From Pseudomonadota bacterium (GTDB lineage: Bacteria > Pseudomonadota > Alphaproteobacteria > Rhizobiales > Rhizobiaceae), in assembly GCA_023416545.1 (NCBI GenBank), contig JAEZHO010000253.1:6877-70876 (forward strand): a DNA stretch of 64,000 nucleotides, given 5' to 3'. Below are positions 23,912-32,296 of the stretch, piece by piece. The position numbers were made by a program, and so were the translations under genes. Numbering within the stretch: position 1 is the first letter of the stretch; each line of letters opens with the position of its first letter. The notes under the pieces were generated by a model. It searched no databases and had not been told where the DNA came from. It saw only the letters and a list, made by a program, of their open reading frames with translations.

Positions 23912-24925
23912 CTAGACCCGCTCCCGGCGCCCGGTCTCGGCCGAGCGCAGCATCGCATCGATCAGGCGGTGGACCTTCAACGCCTCGCGCCCGCTGACCC
24001 GCGGCGCCCGGCCCTGTTCCACCGCATCCACGAAGTCTGCGATCACCGCCCGATGATGCATGTGCGAGAAGGCCATGGGATCGGCGCCGGCCCCACCGCC
24101 GACCTCACCGTCGTCCATCTCGATTGTGGACCCGTCATGGAAGGCCGCAACGAGGGCGGCGCCTTCGATCCTCGCCATTCCCCGAGTTCCGATCACTTCG
24201 ATGGAATCCGGCGTGCCGGGATAGGCGCAGGTGGTGGCGCTCACCGTGCCGATTGCGCCATTCCCGAACCGGATCGCCCCCGCAACCAGGTCTTCCGTTT
24301 CCATGCGATGCACGGGGGTCGTGACCGCGTATGCCGTCGTCTCCACCGGCAGGCCGGCAACCGAAACCAGGAGGTCGAGCGTGTGTATCCCCTGGGTCAG
24401 GAGCACGCCGCCGCCATCCCTCGCCTTCGTTCCCCGGCCGGGCTGGTCGTAATAGCTCTGCGGCCTCCAGTTGGACAACCGCGCCGATGCGCCGACGATC
24501 TCGCCCAGCCGGCCGTCGGCGACGATCTGGGACATGGCGACGCTGACCGGACGAAACCGGTGCTGCAGCACGACGCCCAGCGTCACCCCGGCCCTCTCGG
24601 CCGCCTCCACCAGCGCCGTCGCATTCTCCGTCGACACATCGAGCGGCTTCTCCAGGAGGACATGCTTTCCTTTCGCCGCCGCGCGCTCGACGAGCTGGCG
24701 GTGCGTGTTCGGGGGCGTCAGGATGAGGACGGCGTCGATGGACGGGTCGTCGACTATGCTCTCGACCGTGTCCGTGACCGGCATGGACCAGCGGCTTGCA
24801 AAGCTCTCGCGCCTCTCCGGCGTCGGACTGAACGCGGCCACGACTTCCACGCGGTCGCGCAAATCCACAAGGCTTTGCGCATGGGGTGCCGATGCCATTC
24901 CGAGCCCGATCAAGCCTAGTCTCAT
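23912..24925 (-). CDS. Gfo/Idh/MocA-family NAD(P)-dependent oxidoreductase
   Basis: 337 aa. Rossmann motif GLIGLGMASAPHA at the N-terminus, the family EKPLDV motif with the catalytic Lys at about residue 93, and a C-terminal Gfo/Idh domain (GGGVLLTQGIHTLDLLVSVAG, with the His of the active site). These enzymes oxidise or reduce sugars, sugar acids or inositols. It is divergent from uxaC across a 114-base gap that contains GntR-type operators, so it is probably co-regulated with the uronate genes and may act on a uronate or sugar acid. Substrate not determined. Confidence 0.9.
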   Translation of the reverse strand: MRLGLIGLGMASAPHAQSLVDLRDRVEVVAAFSPTPERRESFASRWSMPVTDTVESIVDDPSIDAVLILTPPNTHRQLVERAAAKGKHVLLEKPLDVSTENATALVEAAERAGVTLGVVLQHRFRPVSVAMSQIVADGRLGEIVGASARLSNWRPQSYYDQPGRGTKARDGGGVLLTQGIHTLDLLVSVAGLPVETTAYAVTTPVHRMETEDLVAGAIRFGNGAIGTVSATTCAYPGTPDSIEVIGTRGMARIEGAALVAAFHDGSTIEMDDGEVGGGAGADPMAFSHMHHRAVIADFVDAVEQGRAPRVSGREALKVHRLIDAMLRSAETGRRERV

Positions 24926-24949
24926 GCCTTATTCCTTTGCTTCGAAGAA

Positions 24950-24987
24950 TTGTCATACAAAATACTGATTTTTGTATGTTGACATAC
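24950..24987. promoter_or_regulatory. Pair of FadR/GntR-type operators for the uronate genes
   Basis: Two palindromes lie between the divergent Gfo/Idh gene and uxaC: TTGT-CAT-ACAA (24950-24960) and GTATGT-TG-ACATAC (24974-24987). Both fit the FadR-subfamily pattern with a GT-N(2-3)-AC core. In addition CATACAAAA (24954-24962) and TTTTGTATG (24970-24978) form a 9-bp inverted repeat that links them. The likely binder is the GntR protein encoded at 29421. Confidence 0.6.
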
Positions 24988-25039
24988 TAGCCGTCGCTGC
25001 TCTAGCCATTCTTCTGCCGAAGGAGGAGCGGCAATCGGG

Positions 25040-26449
25040 ATGAATTCACTTGTACATGAAGACGTATTGTTTCCGCCGGAGCCCGGGGTTCGATCGATTG
25101 CGCGCGCGCTCTACCGGAGCGTTTCCGGCCTGCCGATCGTCAGCCCGCACGGCCATACCGATCCGCGCTGGTACGCGCTTGACGAACCCTTTCCCGATCC
25201 TGCCCAGCTCCTGATCGTTCCGGACCACTATATCTTCCGCATGCTCTTCAGCCAGGGGATCGCGCTGGAAGATCTCGGCGTCAAGCGGCTGGACGGAACA
25301 AGGTCGGAGACCGACGGCCGGCGCATCTGGAAGATCTTTGCGGAAAACTACCATCTCTTCCGGGGCACGCCCACGCGTCTGTGGATGGACTATGCCCTGT
25401 CGTCGCTCTTCCACATCGACGAGCCGCTGAGCGCCGAAACGGCAGACAGCAGCTACGACCGGATCGCCGAGAAGCTTCGCCAGACGGAATACCGGCCGCG
25501 CGCCTTGTTCAAGCGGTTCAACATCGAGGTGATCGCCACCACGGAAGGCGCGCTCGACGACCTGCGCTGGCACCGGATGATCCGCGAAAGCGGATGGGAC
25601 GGCCGCGTCGTGACGGCCTATCGGCCGGACGCCGTCGTCGATCCGGATTTCGAGGGTTTCTCGGGCAATCTCGACCAGCTGGGAGAGATCACCGGAGAAG
25701 ATACCGGCACCTGGACGGGTTATCTCGCGGCCCATCGTCAGAGGCGCGACTATTTCAAGTCCTTCGGCGCCACGTCGTCGGACCACGGCCATGCGACCGC
25801 GGATACCGCGAACCTTTCCGAGGCGGAATCCGCCGCCCTCTTCGACAGGATCAGGACCGGACGGGGAGATCCGCAGGATAATCGCCTGTTCCGGGCGCAG
25901 ATGCTGACCGAGATGGCGAAGATGAGCCTGGACGACGGTCTGGTCCTGCAGATCCACCCGGGGTCCTGGCGCAACCATTCGCCGGCGATACTCTCCCGGC
26001 ACGGTCGCGACATGGGCGTCGATATCCCGACCCGCACCGATTACGTCGGGGCGCTGAAGCCGCTGCTCGACGCCGTCGGGCTCGAGCGGAATCTCAGCGT
26101 CGTGGTGTTTACCCTGGACGAGACCTCCTACGCCCGCGAGCTTGCGCCGCTGGCCGGGGTCTATCCCGCGCTCAAGCTCGGACCGGCCTGGTGGTTCCAC
26201 GACAGCCCCGAGGGCATGCGCCGGTTCCGGGAAATGACCACCGAAACCGCCGGATTCTACAACACGGTCGGCTTCAACGACGATACCCGCGCCTTTCCGT
26301 CGATCCCGGCGCGGCACGACATCGCGCGACGCGTGGACTGCGCCTTCCTGGCGCGCCTCGTCGCCGAACACAGGTTGAGGGAGGAGGAAGCCTTCGATCT
26401 GGCCAGGGAGCTTGCCTATACGCTGGCGAAAAAAGCGTATCGGCTTTGA
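25040..26449 (+). CDS. uxaC: Glucuronate (uronate) isomerase
   Basis: 469 aa, typical length. The UxaC family is clear from SPHGHTDPRWYALDEPFP near residue 34, LFHIDEPLS, NIEVIATTEGALDDL, LQIHPGSWRNHSP, the WWFHDSPEGM block and FNDDTRAFPSIPARHDIARR. It is an amidohydrolase-fold enzyme that interconverts glucuronate and fructuronate, and galacturonate and tagaturonate, in the cytoplasm. It is the first gene of a rightward run that continues with a TRAP transporter, a GntR regulator, kduI and kdgF. The start has AGGAGGAG upstream. Confidence 0.96.
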   Translation: MNSLVHEDVLFPPEPGVRSIARALYRSVSGLPIVSPHGHTDPRWYALDEPFPDPAQLLIVPDHYIFRMLFSQGIALEDLGVKRLDGTRSETDGRRIWKIFAENYHLFRGTPTRLWMDYALSSLFHIDEPLSAETADSSYDRIAEKLRQTEYRPRALFKRFNIEVIATTEGALDDLRWHRMIRESGWDGRVVTAYRPDAVVDPDFEGFSGNLDQLGEITGEDTGTWTGYLAAHRQRRDYFKSFGATSSDHGHATADTANLSEAESAALFDRIRTGRGDPQDNRLFRAQMLTEMAKMSLDDGLVLQIHPGSWRNHSPAILSRHGRDMGVDIPTRTDYVGALKPLLDAVGLERNLSVVVFTLDETSYARELAPLAGVYPALKLGPAWWFHDSPEGMRRFREMTTETAGFYNTVGFNDDTRAFPSIPARHDIARRVDCAFLARLVAEHRLREEEAFDLARELAYTLAKKAYRL

Positions 26450-26488
26450 ATGGCGCATCACGCGCCGAGGGAAACAGGGAGGAATTCA

Positions 26489-27466
26489 ATGCTGCATTTT
26501 GGAAAGTTTGCTGCCGCGATGACGCTTGCGGCGTCGCTGATGGCGAGCACCGCCGCCGCACAGACGGTGCTGCGCTCGTCGGACACCCATCCGGATGGTT
26601 ATCCCACCGTGGAAGGCGTGAAATACTTCGGTGAACTGGTCAAGGACCGCACCGGCGGGCGTTATGCCGTCGAGGTCTATCACTCGGCCCAGCTCGGCGA
26701 GGAAAAGGACACGATCGAGCAGGTCCGTTCCGGCGTCCTGGAACTGAACCGCGTCTCGATGGCGCCGTTCAACGGCACGGTCAAGGAATCGATCATCCCG
26801 GCCCTGCCCTACATCTTCCGGTCGGAAGATCACATGCACAAGGTCATGGACGGAGCCGTCGGCGACCAGATCAAGGCCGCCTTCGAGAATGTCGGCCTGG
26901 TCGTCCTCGCCTATTATGACGCCGGCTCGCGCTCTTTCTACAACCGGACCAAGCCGGTCAACTCGGTCGAAGACCTGAAGGGCATGAAGTTCCGCGTCAT
27001 CCAGTCGGACATCTTCGTCGACATGGTCACGGCGCTCGGCGCCAACGCGACGCCGATGCCCTATGGCGAAGTCTATTCCTCGATCGAAACCGGCGTCATC
27101 GACGGGGCCGAGAACAACTTCCCGAGCTACGACACGGCCAAGCACTTCGAAGTCGCCAAGTTCTTCTCGCTGGACGAGCACACGATCCTTCCGGAAGTCT
27201 TCGTGATGAACAAGGCTGCCTTCGACCAGTTGTCCGCCGAGGATCAGGAGATCTTCAAGCAGGCAGCCAAGGACAGCGTTGCGAAGCAGCGCGAACTCTG
27301 GGCCGCCAAGGTCGCCGAATCCCGCAAGCGGGTCGAAGAGGCCGGCGCCCAGATCACCACCCCCGACAAGCAGGGCTTCATCGCTGCCATGGAGCCTGTC
27401 TACGCAAAGCATGTGACCGATCCCGTCCTCCAGAAGATGGTGGAAGACGTCAAGGCGGTCCAGTAG
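26489..27466 (+). CDS. TRAP transporter substrate-binding protein (DctP family), uronate locus
   Basis: 325 aa from the ATG at 26489 (GGGAGG upstream), with a signal peptide (LAASLMASTAAAQ). DctP-family hallmarks: SSDTHPDGYPTVEGVKYF, YHSAQLGEEKDTIEQV, and LKGMKFRVIQSDIF with the conserved carboxylate-binding Arg. VYSSIETGVIDGAENN follows. It binds an organic acid in the periplasm and hands it to the QM membrane subunits. Placement between uxaC and kduI/kdgF argues for a uronate or unsaturated oligouronate ligand. A GC-rich hairpin follows before the small permease. Confidence 0.92.
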   Translation: MLHFGKFAAAMTLAASLMASTAAAQTVLRSSDTHPDGYPTVEGVKYFGELVKDRTGGRYAVEVYHSAQLGEEKDTIEQVRSGVLELNRVSMAPFNGTVKESIIPALPYIFRSEDHMHKVMDGAVGDQIKAAFENVGLVVLAYYDAGSRSFYNRTKPVNSVEDLKGMKFRVIQSDIFVDMVTALGANATPMPYGEVYSSIETGVIDGAENNFPSYDTAKHFEVAKFFSLDEHTILPEVFVMNKAAFDQLSAEDQEIFKQAAKDSVAKQRELWAAKVAESRKRVEEAGAQITTPDKQGFIAAMEPVYAKHVTDPVLQKMVEDVKAVQ

Positions 27467-27476
27467 CGCCAGCTGA

Positions 27477-27499
27477 GGGCGGCTGCTCTGCAGCCGCCC
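27477..27499 (+). terminator. Intergenic hairpin between TRAP binding protein and permease genes
   Basis: GGGCGGCTGC (27477-27486), loop TCT, GCAGCCGCCC (27490-27499), then GTTCTTTCC. A 10-bp perfect stem with a weak T-rich tail, well placed to act as attenuator or mRNA stabiliser so that the binding protein is made in excess of the permease. Confidence 0.6.
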
Positions 27500-27566
27500 G
27501 TTCTTTCCGGCGGACGTCGAACCGGAAACGATCTGCAACTGCGACGAACGCAATCACGAGCACACA

Positions 27567-28127
27567 ATGACCGAGCGTCTTAAACTCGCGGCTGGCCTTC
27601 TCGGCCGGCTCAACACACTGGCCCTCTGGAGCGCCGGTATCGGGCTCATCCTGATGACATGCTTCGTGGCCTGGCAGGTGTTCTGCCGCTACGTGCTCAA
27701 CGATTCCCCCAGCTGGACCGAGCCCGGCGCCGTCATGCTGATGAGCTGGTTCATCTTCCTCGGGGCCGCGGTCGGCGTGCGCGAAAACTACCACCTTGGT
27801 TTCGACGTCCTGCTCTACGTCCTGCCGCCCGGCGGCAAGAAGTGGCTGCGGATGATCTCGGATCTCGTGGCGCTGGCCTTCGGAATCGGCATGATCTGGT
27901 ACGGCTGGAAGCTGATGGCGCTGACCTGGAACACGACCCTGCCGTCGCTGGGGATTTCCGGCGCCTGGGATTACCTGCCGCTGACCGCAGGCGGAATTCT
28001 GGTGGTGCTCTTCACACTGGAGCGAATCGTTCTCAGAGCCGCCGGCGAACCAATCGACGAAATTCTTGACGAGATGCCGCCGGCCGAGGTCGCCAGCGAA
28101 CTCGACACTGCGAATGTGAAGGTCTGA
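27567..28127 (+). CDS. TRAP transporter small permease (DctQ family)
   Basis: 186 aa with four hydrophobic segments in the DctQ arrangement. The family motif region CFVAWQVFCRYVLNDSPSWTEP follows the first helix, then SWFIFLGAAVGVRENYHLGFD. It is the small membrane component that couples with DctM. No strong ribosome site is visible; GAGCACACA precedes the ATG. It is 4 bases from the dctM-like gene, clearly in one operon. Confidence 0.9.
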   Translation: MTERLKLAAGLLGRLNTLALWSAGIGLILMTCFVAWQVFCRYVLNDSPSWTEPGAVMLMSWFIFLGAAVGVRENYHLGFDVLLYVLPPGGKKWLRMISDLVALAFGIGMIWYGWKLMALTWNTTLPSLGISGAWDYLPLTAGGILVVLFTLERIVLRAAGEPIDEILDEMPPAEVASELDTANVKV

Positions 28128-28131
28128 AGCA

Positions 28132-29412
28132 ATGGAATACTGGATCCTGTTCGGCGTCTTCACGCTGCTGATGCTCATCGGAACGCCGATCGCCTTCTGC
28201 CTCGGCGCCGCAAGCTTCGCGACCGCCGCCTATCTCGGGCTGCCGCCGCTCGTCGTCTTCCAACGGTTGAATTCCGGCATGAGCGTCTTTTCGATGCTGG
28301 CGATCCCGTTCTTCATCTATGCCGGCGATCTGATGGTGCGCGGCGGGATCGCCCAGAAGATAGTTGCCTTCGCGGCATCGCTCGTCGGCCACGTCCGGGG
28401 CGGACTTGGCCAGGTCAATATCGTGACCGCCACTCTGTTCGGCGGCATCTCGGGCTCTGCGGTCGCAGAGGCGGCCGCCGTCGGCGGCCTGATGATCCCG
28501 CAGATGAAGGAGCGCGGCTACGGCACCGACTACGCGGTGAACGTCACCTCGATGGCTGCGCTGATCGCGCTGCTCCTGCCGCCGTCCCACAACATGATCA
28601 TCTATTCCATCTCTGCAGGTGGCAAGATCTCCATCGCGGACCTCTTCACCGCCGGCATCATCCCCGGCCTCCTGCTCGCGCTCGCACTGATGGTCACGGC
28701 CTATATGGTCGCCCGCAGCAGGGGCTACCCGACCGAACCCTTCCCGGGCTTCCAGGCGGTCGTGCATCTCGCGGCCGTGGCGATCCCGGGCCTCCTGCTG
28801 ATCGCGATCATCTTCGGTGGCGTTCGCTCGGGCATCTTCACCGCCACGGAAAGCTCCTGCATCGCGGTCATCTACGCCCTGCTGATCACCGTCCTCGTCT
28901 ACCGGCAGATGACCTGGGAAGGCTTCGTGCATGCGACCATGTGCGCCGTGCGCACCACGGCCATGGTTCTCCTCATCATCGGCATGGCGGCGGCCTTCTC
29001 CTGGCTCATGGCCTTCCTGCGGGTCCCCGCGGCACTCATCTCGTGGATGAATACGATCTCCGAGAACCCGCTGATCATCCTCCTGCTCCTCAACCTGATG
29101 ATGCTCTTCCTGGGTACCTTCATGGACATGGGCCCGACGATCATCATCTGTACCCCGATCTTCCTGCCGGTGGCGCAGGCCTACGGTGTCGATCCGGTCC
29201 ACTTCGGTGTCATCATGATCCTGAACTTCGGCATTGGCCTGAACACGCCGCCCGTGGGTGCGGTGCAGTTTGTCGCCTGTGCGGTGGGGAAGATATCGGT
29301 ATGGCAGGCAATGCGGTCGATCTGGCCCTTCTACCTCGCCGGTGTTGTGGTACTTGGCCTCGTCACCTACGTCCCCGCCATCTCGCTATGGCTTCCGGGC
29401 GTCTTCAAATAG
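28132..29412 (+). CDS. TRAP transporter large permease (DctM family)
   Basis: 426 aa, about twelve hydrophobic segments. DctM landmarks: LFGGISGSAVAEAAAVGGLMIPQMKERGY, LLPPSHNMIIYS, FTATESSCIAVIYALLITV and FGIGLNTPPVGAVQFVACAVGKIS. It is the sodium-coupled translocation subunit (IT superfamily). It starts 4 bases after the small permease. The GntR regulator starts 8 bases after its stop, so the regulator is co-transcribed with its likely targets. Confidence 0.95.
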   Translation: MEYWILFGVFTLLMLIGTPIAFCLGAASFATAAYLGLPPLVVFQRLNSGMSVFSMLAIPFFIYAGDLMVRGGIAQKIVAFAASLVGHVRGGLGQVNIVTATLFGGISGSAVAEAAAVGGLMIPQMKERGYGTDYAVNVTSMAALIALLLPPSHNMIIYSISAGGKISIADLFTAGIIPGLLLALALMVTAYMVARSRGYPTEPFPGFQAVVHLAAVAIPGLLLIAIIFGGVRSGIFTATESSCIAVIYALLITVLVYRQMTWEGFVHATMCAVRTTAMVLLIIGMAAAFSWLMAFLRVPAALISWMNTISENPLIILLLLNLMMLFLGTFMDMGPTIIICTPIFLPVAQAYGVDPVHFGVIMILNFGIGLNTPPVGAVQFVACAVGKISVWQAMRSIWPFYLAGVVVLGLVTYVPAISLWLPGVFK

Positions 29413-29420
29413 GACGGGAT

Positions 29421-30191
29421 ATGCCAGCGGATCTGACTGTCGCAACCAAGGTAGAACGCAAACCGAAACTCTCGGCTCACGTCGCCGCGTCCCTGCGCGC
29501 CCAGATACTCGCGGGAGACATCGGCGTCGGGCAGAAGCTGCCGACCGAGAGCCAGCTTACCGAGGCCTTCGGCGTCAGCCGTACCGTGGTCCGTGAAGCG
29601 GTTGCGAACCTGGCGGCAGACGGACTGGTGGAAACACGCCAGGGTGCGGGAATATTCGTCTGCGAACGACCGGCGATGGCCTTCACGTCGATCACGCAGG
29701 ACATCGGCATGAAGATCTCGCACGCGCTCAACGTCATCGAGGTCCGCATGGGCCTCGAGATCGAGAGCGCCGGCCTTGCAGCCCAGCGCCGGAACGCCGC
29801 GCAGGAGGCCGCCATACAGGAGGCCTTCTTCGAGTTCGACCGGCTGCTGTCGCTCGGAGAGGCGACCGGGCGGAGCGATTTCATGTTCCATCGTGCGATC
29901 GCGGCGGCAACCAACAATCCCTTCTATGTGGAAGTGCTGGACGCCCTCGGCATGCGGGCCATCCCCTGCGACATCACTTCCCCCTGGGGCACCGACAGCC
30001 TCCTGACCCGGGAGTACCAGGTCACGCTCCAGCGTGAACACCTGGCGATCCTCAAGGCGATCTCAGCCGGTGACGCCGAGGCGGCGCGTGCTGCCATGCG
30101 CGCGCACCTGACGGAGAGCCAGCGCCGCTACCATGACCGCCTTGCAGACCAGCAGGCGGAGTACCGCTTCGGTTCCGCAGCGAAGCCCTGA
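29421..30191 (+). CDS. GntR-family (FadR subfamily) regulator of the uronate locus
   Basis: 256 aa from the ATG at 29421 (AGGACGGG upstream). N-terminal winged helix: LPTESQLTEAFGVSRTVVREAV, then LAADGLVETRQGAGIFV. The C-terminal FCD domain is all-helical with metal-type His/Asp positions in FHRAIAAATNN, QREHLAILKAI and AAMRAHL. FadR-type regulators of uronate genes (UxuR/ExuR-like) are typically released by uronate intermediates. The operators at 24950-24987 match its family. Repressor rather than activator is inferred. Confidence 0.9.
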   Translation: MPADLTVATKVERKPKLSAHVAASLRAQILAGDIGVGQKLPTESQLTEAFGVSRTVVREAVANLAADGLVETRQGAGIFVCERPAMAFTSITQDIGMKISHALNVIEVRMGLEIESAGLAAQRRNAAQEAAIQEAFFEFDRLLSLGEATGRSDFMFHRAIAAATNNPFYVEVLDALGMRAIPCDITSPWGTDSLLTREYQVTLQREHLAILKAISAGDAEAARAAMRAHLTESQRRYHDRLADQQAEYRFGSAAKP

Positions 30192-30219
30192 CCGACACAG
30201 CAACGAAAGTGAGAAAACC

Positions 30220-31068
30220 ATGACCGCGAACCACACGGATTATTCCATTCGCCAGGCCTTCGACCCGGCGACGGGCGCGCAGATGGGCAGCGAGGCACTT
30301 CGCGACAACTTTCACATCGGCAATCTCTTCGCACCCGGTCGCGTAAACCTCACCTACACCCACTACGACCGGATGGTGGTTGGCGGCGCGATGCCGACCA
30401 GCGGGCCGCTGCGGCTCGAAACCATCAAGCCGACCGGGACGCCGGGCTTCCTCGATCGCCGCGAGCTGATCGCGGTCAATATCGGTCGCAAGGGATCGAT
30501 CGAGGTCGACGGCGAACGCCACACGCTTGGAACGCGCGACATGCTCTATGTCGGGATGGGAAGCGAGGTCAGCTTCGCATCCGACGACGCCGCCTCGCCG
30601 GCGAAGTTCTACCTCCTCAGTGCGCCGGCACACCAGAAGCACCCGACGAAGCTCATCCAGATCAGCGACGCCAAGCGTCTCGACCTCGGCAGCCGGGAGA
30701 CGTCGAACGAGCGGTCGATCTTCCAGTTCATCCATGCCGAAGGCGCCAAGACCTGCCAGCTCGTGGTCGGAATGACGCAGTTGGCGCCAGGTTCGGTCTG
30801 GAACACCATGCCGTGCCACGTCCACGACCGCAGGATGGAGGCCTATCTCTACTTCGACCTGCCGGAGACGGCGCGGGTATTCCATTTCATGGGCGAACCG
30901 ACGGAGACCCGTCACATCGTCATGGCGAACGAGGAGGCCGTGGTGTCCCCGCCCTGGTCCATCCATTCGGGCTGCGGCACCTCCAGCTACGCCTTCATCT
31001 GGGCGATGGCCGGCGACAATGTCGATTATACAGACGTTGATGCCGTCCCCATGGACATGCTGCGATAG
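30220..31068 (+). CDS. kduI: 5-dehydro-4-deoxy-D-glucuronate isomerase
   Basis: 282 aa from the ATG at 30220, normal for KduI. Metal ligands are visible as H200, H202 and E207 in CHVHDRRMEAY, and H249 in PPWSIHSGCG. N-terminal pattern FHIGNLFAPGRVNLTYTHYDRM is family-typical. It converts 5-keto-4-deoxyuronate (DKI), formed from unsaturated uronates, to 2,5-diketo-3-deoxygluconate. It follows the GntR gene by 28 bases and precedes kdgF by 46 bases. The partner dehydrogenase KduD is not in the window. Confidence 0.96.
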   Translation: MTANHTDYSIRQAFDPATGAQMGSEALRDNFHIGNLFAPGRVNLTYTHYDRMVVGGAMPTSGPLRLETIKPTGTPGFLDRRELIAVNIGRKGSIEVDGERHTLGTRDMLYVGMGSEVSFASDDAASPAKFYLLSAPAHQKHPTKLIQISDAKRLDLGSRETSNERSIFQFIHAEGAKTCQLVVGMTQLAPGSVWNTMPCHVHDRRMEAYLYFDLPETARVFHFMGEPTETRHIVMANEEAVVSPPWSIHSGCGTSSYAFIWAMAGDNVDYTDVDAVPMDMLR

Positions 31069-31114
31069 CAGCCCCGGCGCATCCGACACGATCAGAAAAA
31101 ACGCAGGGTTCGAC

Positions 31115-31444
31115 ATGAAGATATTCGCGCGCAAGGAAGAGGGTGACTGGACGGATCTCGGTGGCGGCAACCGCCGCCGCATCCTGTTGCACACCGATGA
31201 ACTGATGATGGTCGAGTTCGCCTTTGACAAGGGCGGCGTGGGGGCCCTCCACTCCCACCCGCATGTCCAGGCGAGCTATGTGGCCGAAGGACAGTTCGAG
31301 GTGACCGTGGGCGACAGCACAGACGTGCTCTCGGCCGGCGACAGCTTCATCGTGCCCTCCAATGTCGTGCATGGGGTGCGGGCCCTCGAGGCGGGTCGGC
31401 TGGTGGATTCGTTCACGCCCCACAGGGCGGACTTCCTCGCCTGA
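31115..31444 (+). CDS. kdgF: Cupin KdgF, unsaturated uronate to DKI conversion
   Basis: 109 aa single cupin, matching KdgF in length. Metal ligands H46, H48, Q52 and H86 lie in HSHPHVQASY and NVVHGVRAL. KdgF opens unsaturated galacturonate or glucuronate released by polysaccharide lyases to the linear keto-acid used by KduI, so the two adjacent genes act in sequence. No strong ribosome site is seen before the ATG at 31115. It ends 12 bases from a convergent DUF4112 gene. Confidence 0.9.
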   Translation: MKIFARKEEGDWTDLGGGNRRRILLHTDELMMVEFAFDKGGVGALHSHPHVQASYVAEGQFEVTVGDSTDVLSAGDSFIVPSNVVHGVRALEAGRLVDSFTPHRADFLA

Positions 31445-31456
31445 CCAGGCGCCTTC

Positions 31457-31882
31457 TCAGCGATGTCGCGGTTCTGCCAGCTCCGCGGTGTCGACGTCGA
31501 AATGCTCGAGGATGATGCCGATATTGCGCTTGTGGGCCTTGAAGTAGACGTCGAAGGCGTCGCCCAGCAGGGGCACGGCCCCGATGGCCGCGTCGATCGC
31601 GATGTTCGTCAGCATCCGCGCCAGCTTTTCGGACGGGAGCCCGAGCCTTCGGCCCTCGTTGACGATCGCAAGACCGATGATCGCACCGCTCGCATCGCCG
31701 ACCACGGGGAGCAGTCCCAGGAGCGAATCGGCGCCGAAGCGAATACCCGTGCCTGGCACCCGCACCGCCGTATCCATCAGCCGGGCGATATTGTTCAGGC
31801 GTCGGAGCCGCCGAAGCAGCTGGATGCGCTCTTCGCGAGAGCGATGTCCAGCCCTCCACCTGTCTTCGTCCACCGATACCAT
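31457..31882 (-). CDS. DUF4112 domain membrane protein
   Basis: 141 aa from the ATG at 31882; the frame is open further but the upstream part looks non-coding and overlaps another gene antisense. DUF4112 signature: RLDTAVRVPGTGIRFG-like segment (MDTAVRVPGTGIRFGADSLL), LLPVVGDASGAIIGL and AIGAVPLLGDAFDVYFKAHKRN. Two hydrophobic helices surround these Gly-Asp turns. Function unknown. Convergent with kdgF and divergent from a small stress-type protein. Confidence 0.87.
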   Translation of the reverse strand: MVSVDEDRWRAGHRSREERIQLLRRLRRLNNIARLMDTAVRVPGTGIRFGADSLLGLLPVVGDASGAIIGLAIVNEGRRLGLPSEKLARMLTNIAIDAAIGAVPLLGDAFDVYFKAHKRNIGIILEHFDVDTAELAEPRHR

Positions 31883-31956
31883 CTGAAAATCTCTTGATGC
31901 CGGAACCAGTCGCCACAGGAGAATGGGAAACCGGCTCCGGAGTTCCTTCGCGTGCC

Positions 31957-31981
31957 GGAACAACAGCCACCGCGACGAGTT
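31957..31981 (+). promoter_or_regulatory. EcfG/RpoE2-like promoter of the 62-aa protein
   Basis: GGAAC (31957-31961), 17 bases, GTT (31979-31981), about 25 bases before the ATG at 32007. The spacing equals that of the other stress promoters in this window. Confidence 0.6.
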
Positions 31982-32006
31982 GTTCTGGCAGACCATGGAG
32001 GAGAAA

Positions 32007-32195
32007 ATGGGCATCGAACAGGCACCCACGGAGCAGGGCAAGGAATCCGCCCGCGGCTTGAGGGAAAGCACCAAGGCTGAAGAACGGCAGGTCGAGGCCG
32101 AAAAGGGCAGCGATCTAGCCAAGGGCGCCGACCGTTTCGAGGAGCGGTCGCGCAGTTCCGACGGTCGAAGCGCCGGCGACAAGCAGCACGACTGA
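32007..32195 (+). CDS. Small highly charged protein (62 aa), probable stress protein
   Basis: 62 aa from the ATG at 32007, with a GGAGGAGA ribosome site. An ATG at 31995 is in frame but supplies that ribosome site. The sequence is almost free of hydrophobic residues, rich in Glu, Lys, Arg, Ser and Gly (ESTKAEERQVEAEKGSDLAK), and should be disordered or weakly helical. No family recognised. An EcfG-like promoter lies directly upstream and a rho-independent terminator directly downstream, so it is an independent transcription unit; both strengthen the coding call. Confidence 0.7.
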   Translation: MGIEQAPTEQGKESARGLRESTKAEERQVEAEKGSDLAKGADRFEERSRSSDGRSAGDKQHD

Positions 32196-32202
32196 CGGGC
32201 AC

Positions 32203-32243
32203 GAAAGCCAAACCAGCCGGAACAAGGGCTGGCTTTCGTTTTT
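32203..32243 (+). terminator. Rho-independent terminator after the 62-aa protein
   Basis: CCAGCC (32213-32218) pairs with GGCTGG (32227-32232) over an 8-base loop, and flanking GAAAG/CTTTC extends the stem around a small bulge. TTTTT follows at 32239-32243. The descending arm contains CTTTCGTTT, also found before glpD. Confidence 0.8.
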
Positions 32244-32272
32244 GACCTCGTCCATGATGCCGTCGTTCAAAT

Positions 32273-32289
32273 CGAAAGCGACGCGAAAG
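32273..32289. promoter_or_regulatory. Putative GlpR site upstream of glpR (two CGAAAG, 11-bp period)
   Basis: CGAAAG at 32273-32278 and again at 32284-32289, 11 bases apart and ending 7 bases before the glpR ATG. On the minus strand this reads CTTTCG twice, the same core as TTTCGTTT/ATTCGTTT before glpD. A further TTTCGTTT lies at 32234-32241. DeoR-family proteins bind repeats of this kind, so auto-repression by GlpR is likely. Confidence 0.5.
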
Positions 32290-32296
32290 ACGGCTC

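Noticed and set aside
31883..31956. EcfG-like promoter for the DUF4112 gene
   Set aside because: A minus-strand GGAAC exists at 31946-31942, but no GTT follows at 16-19 bases.
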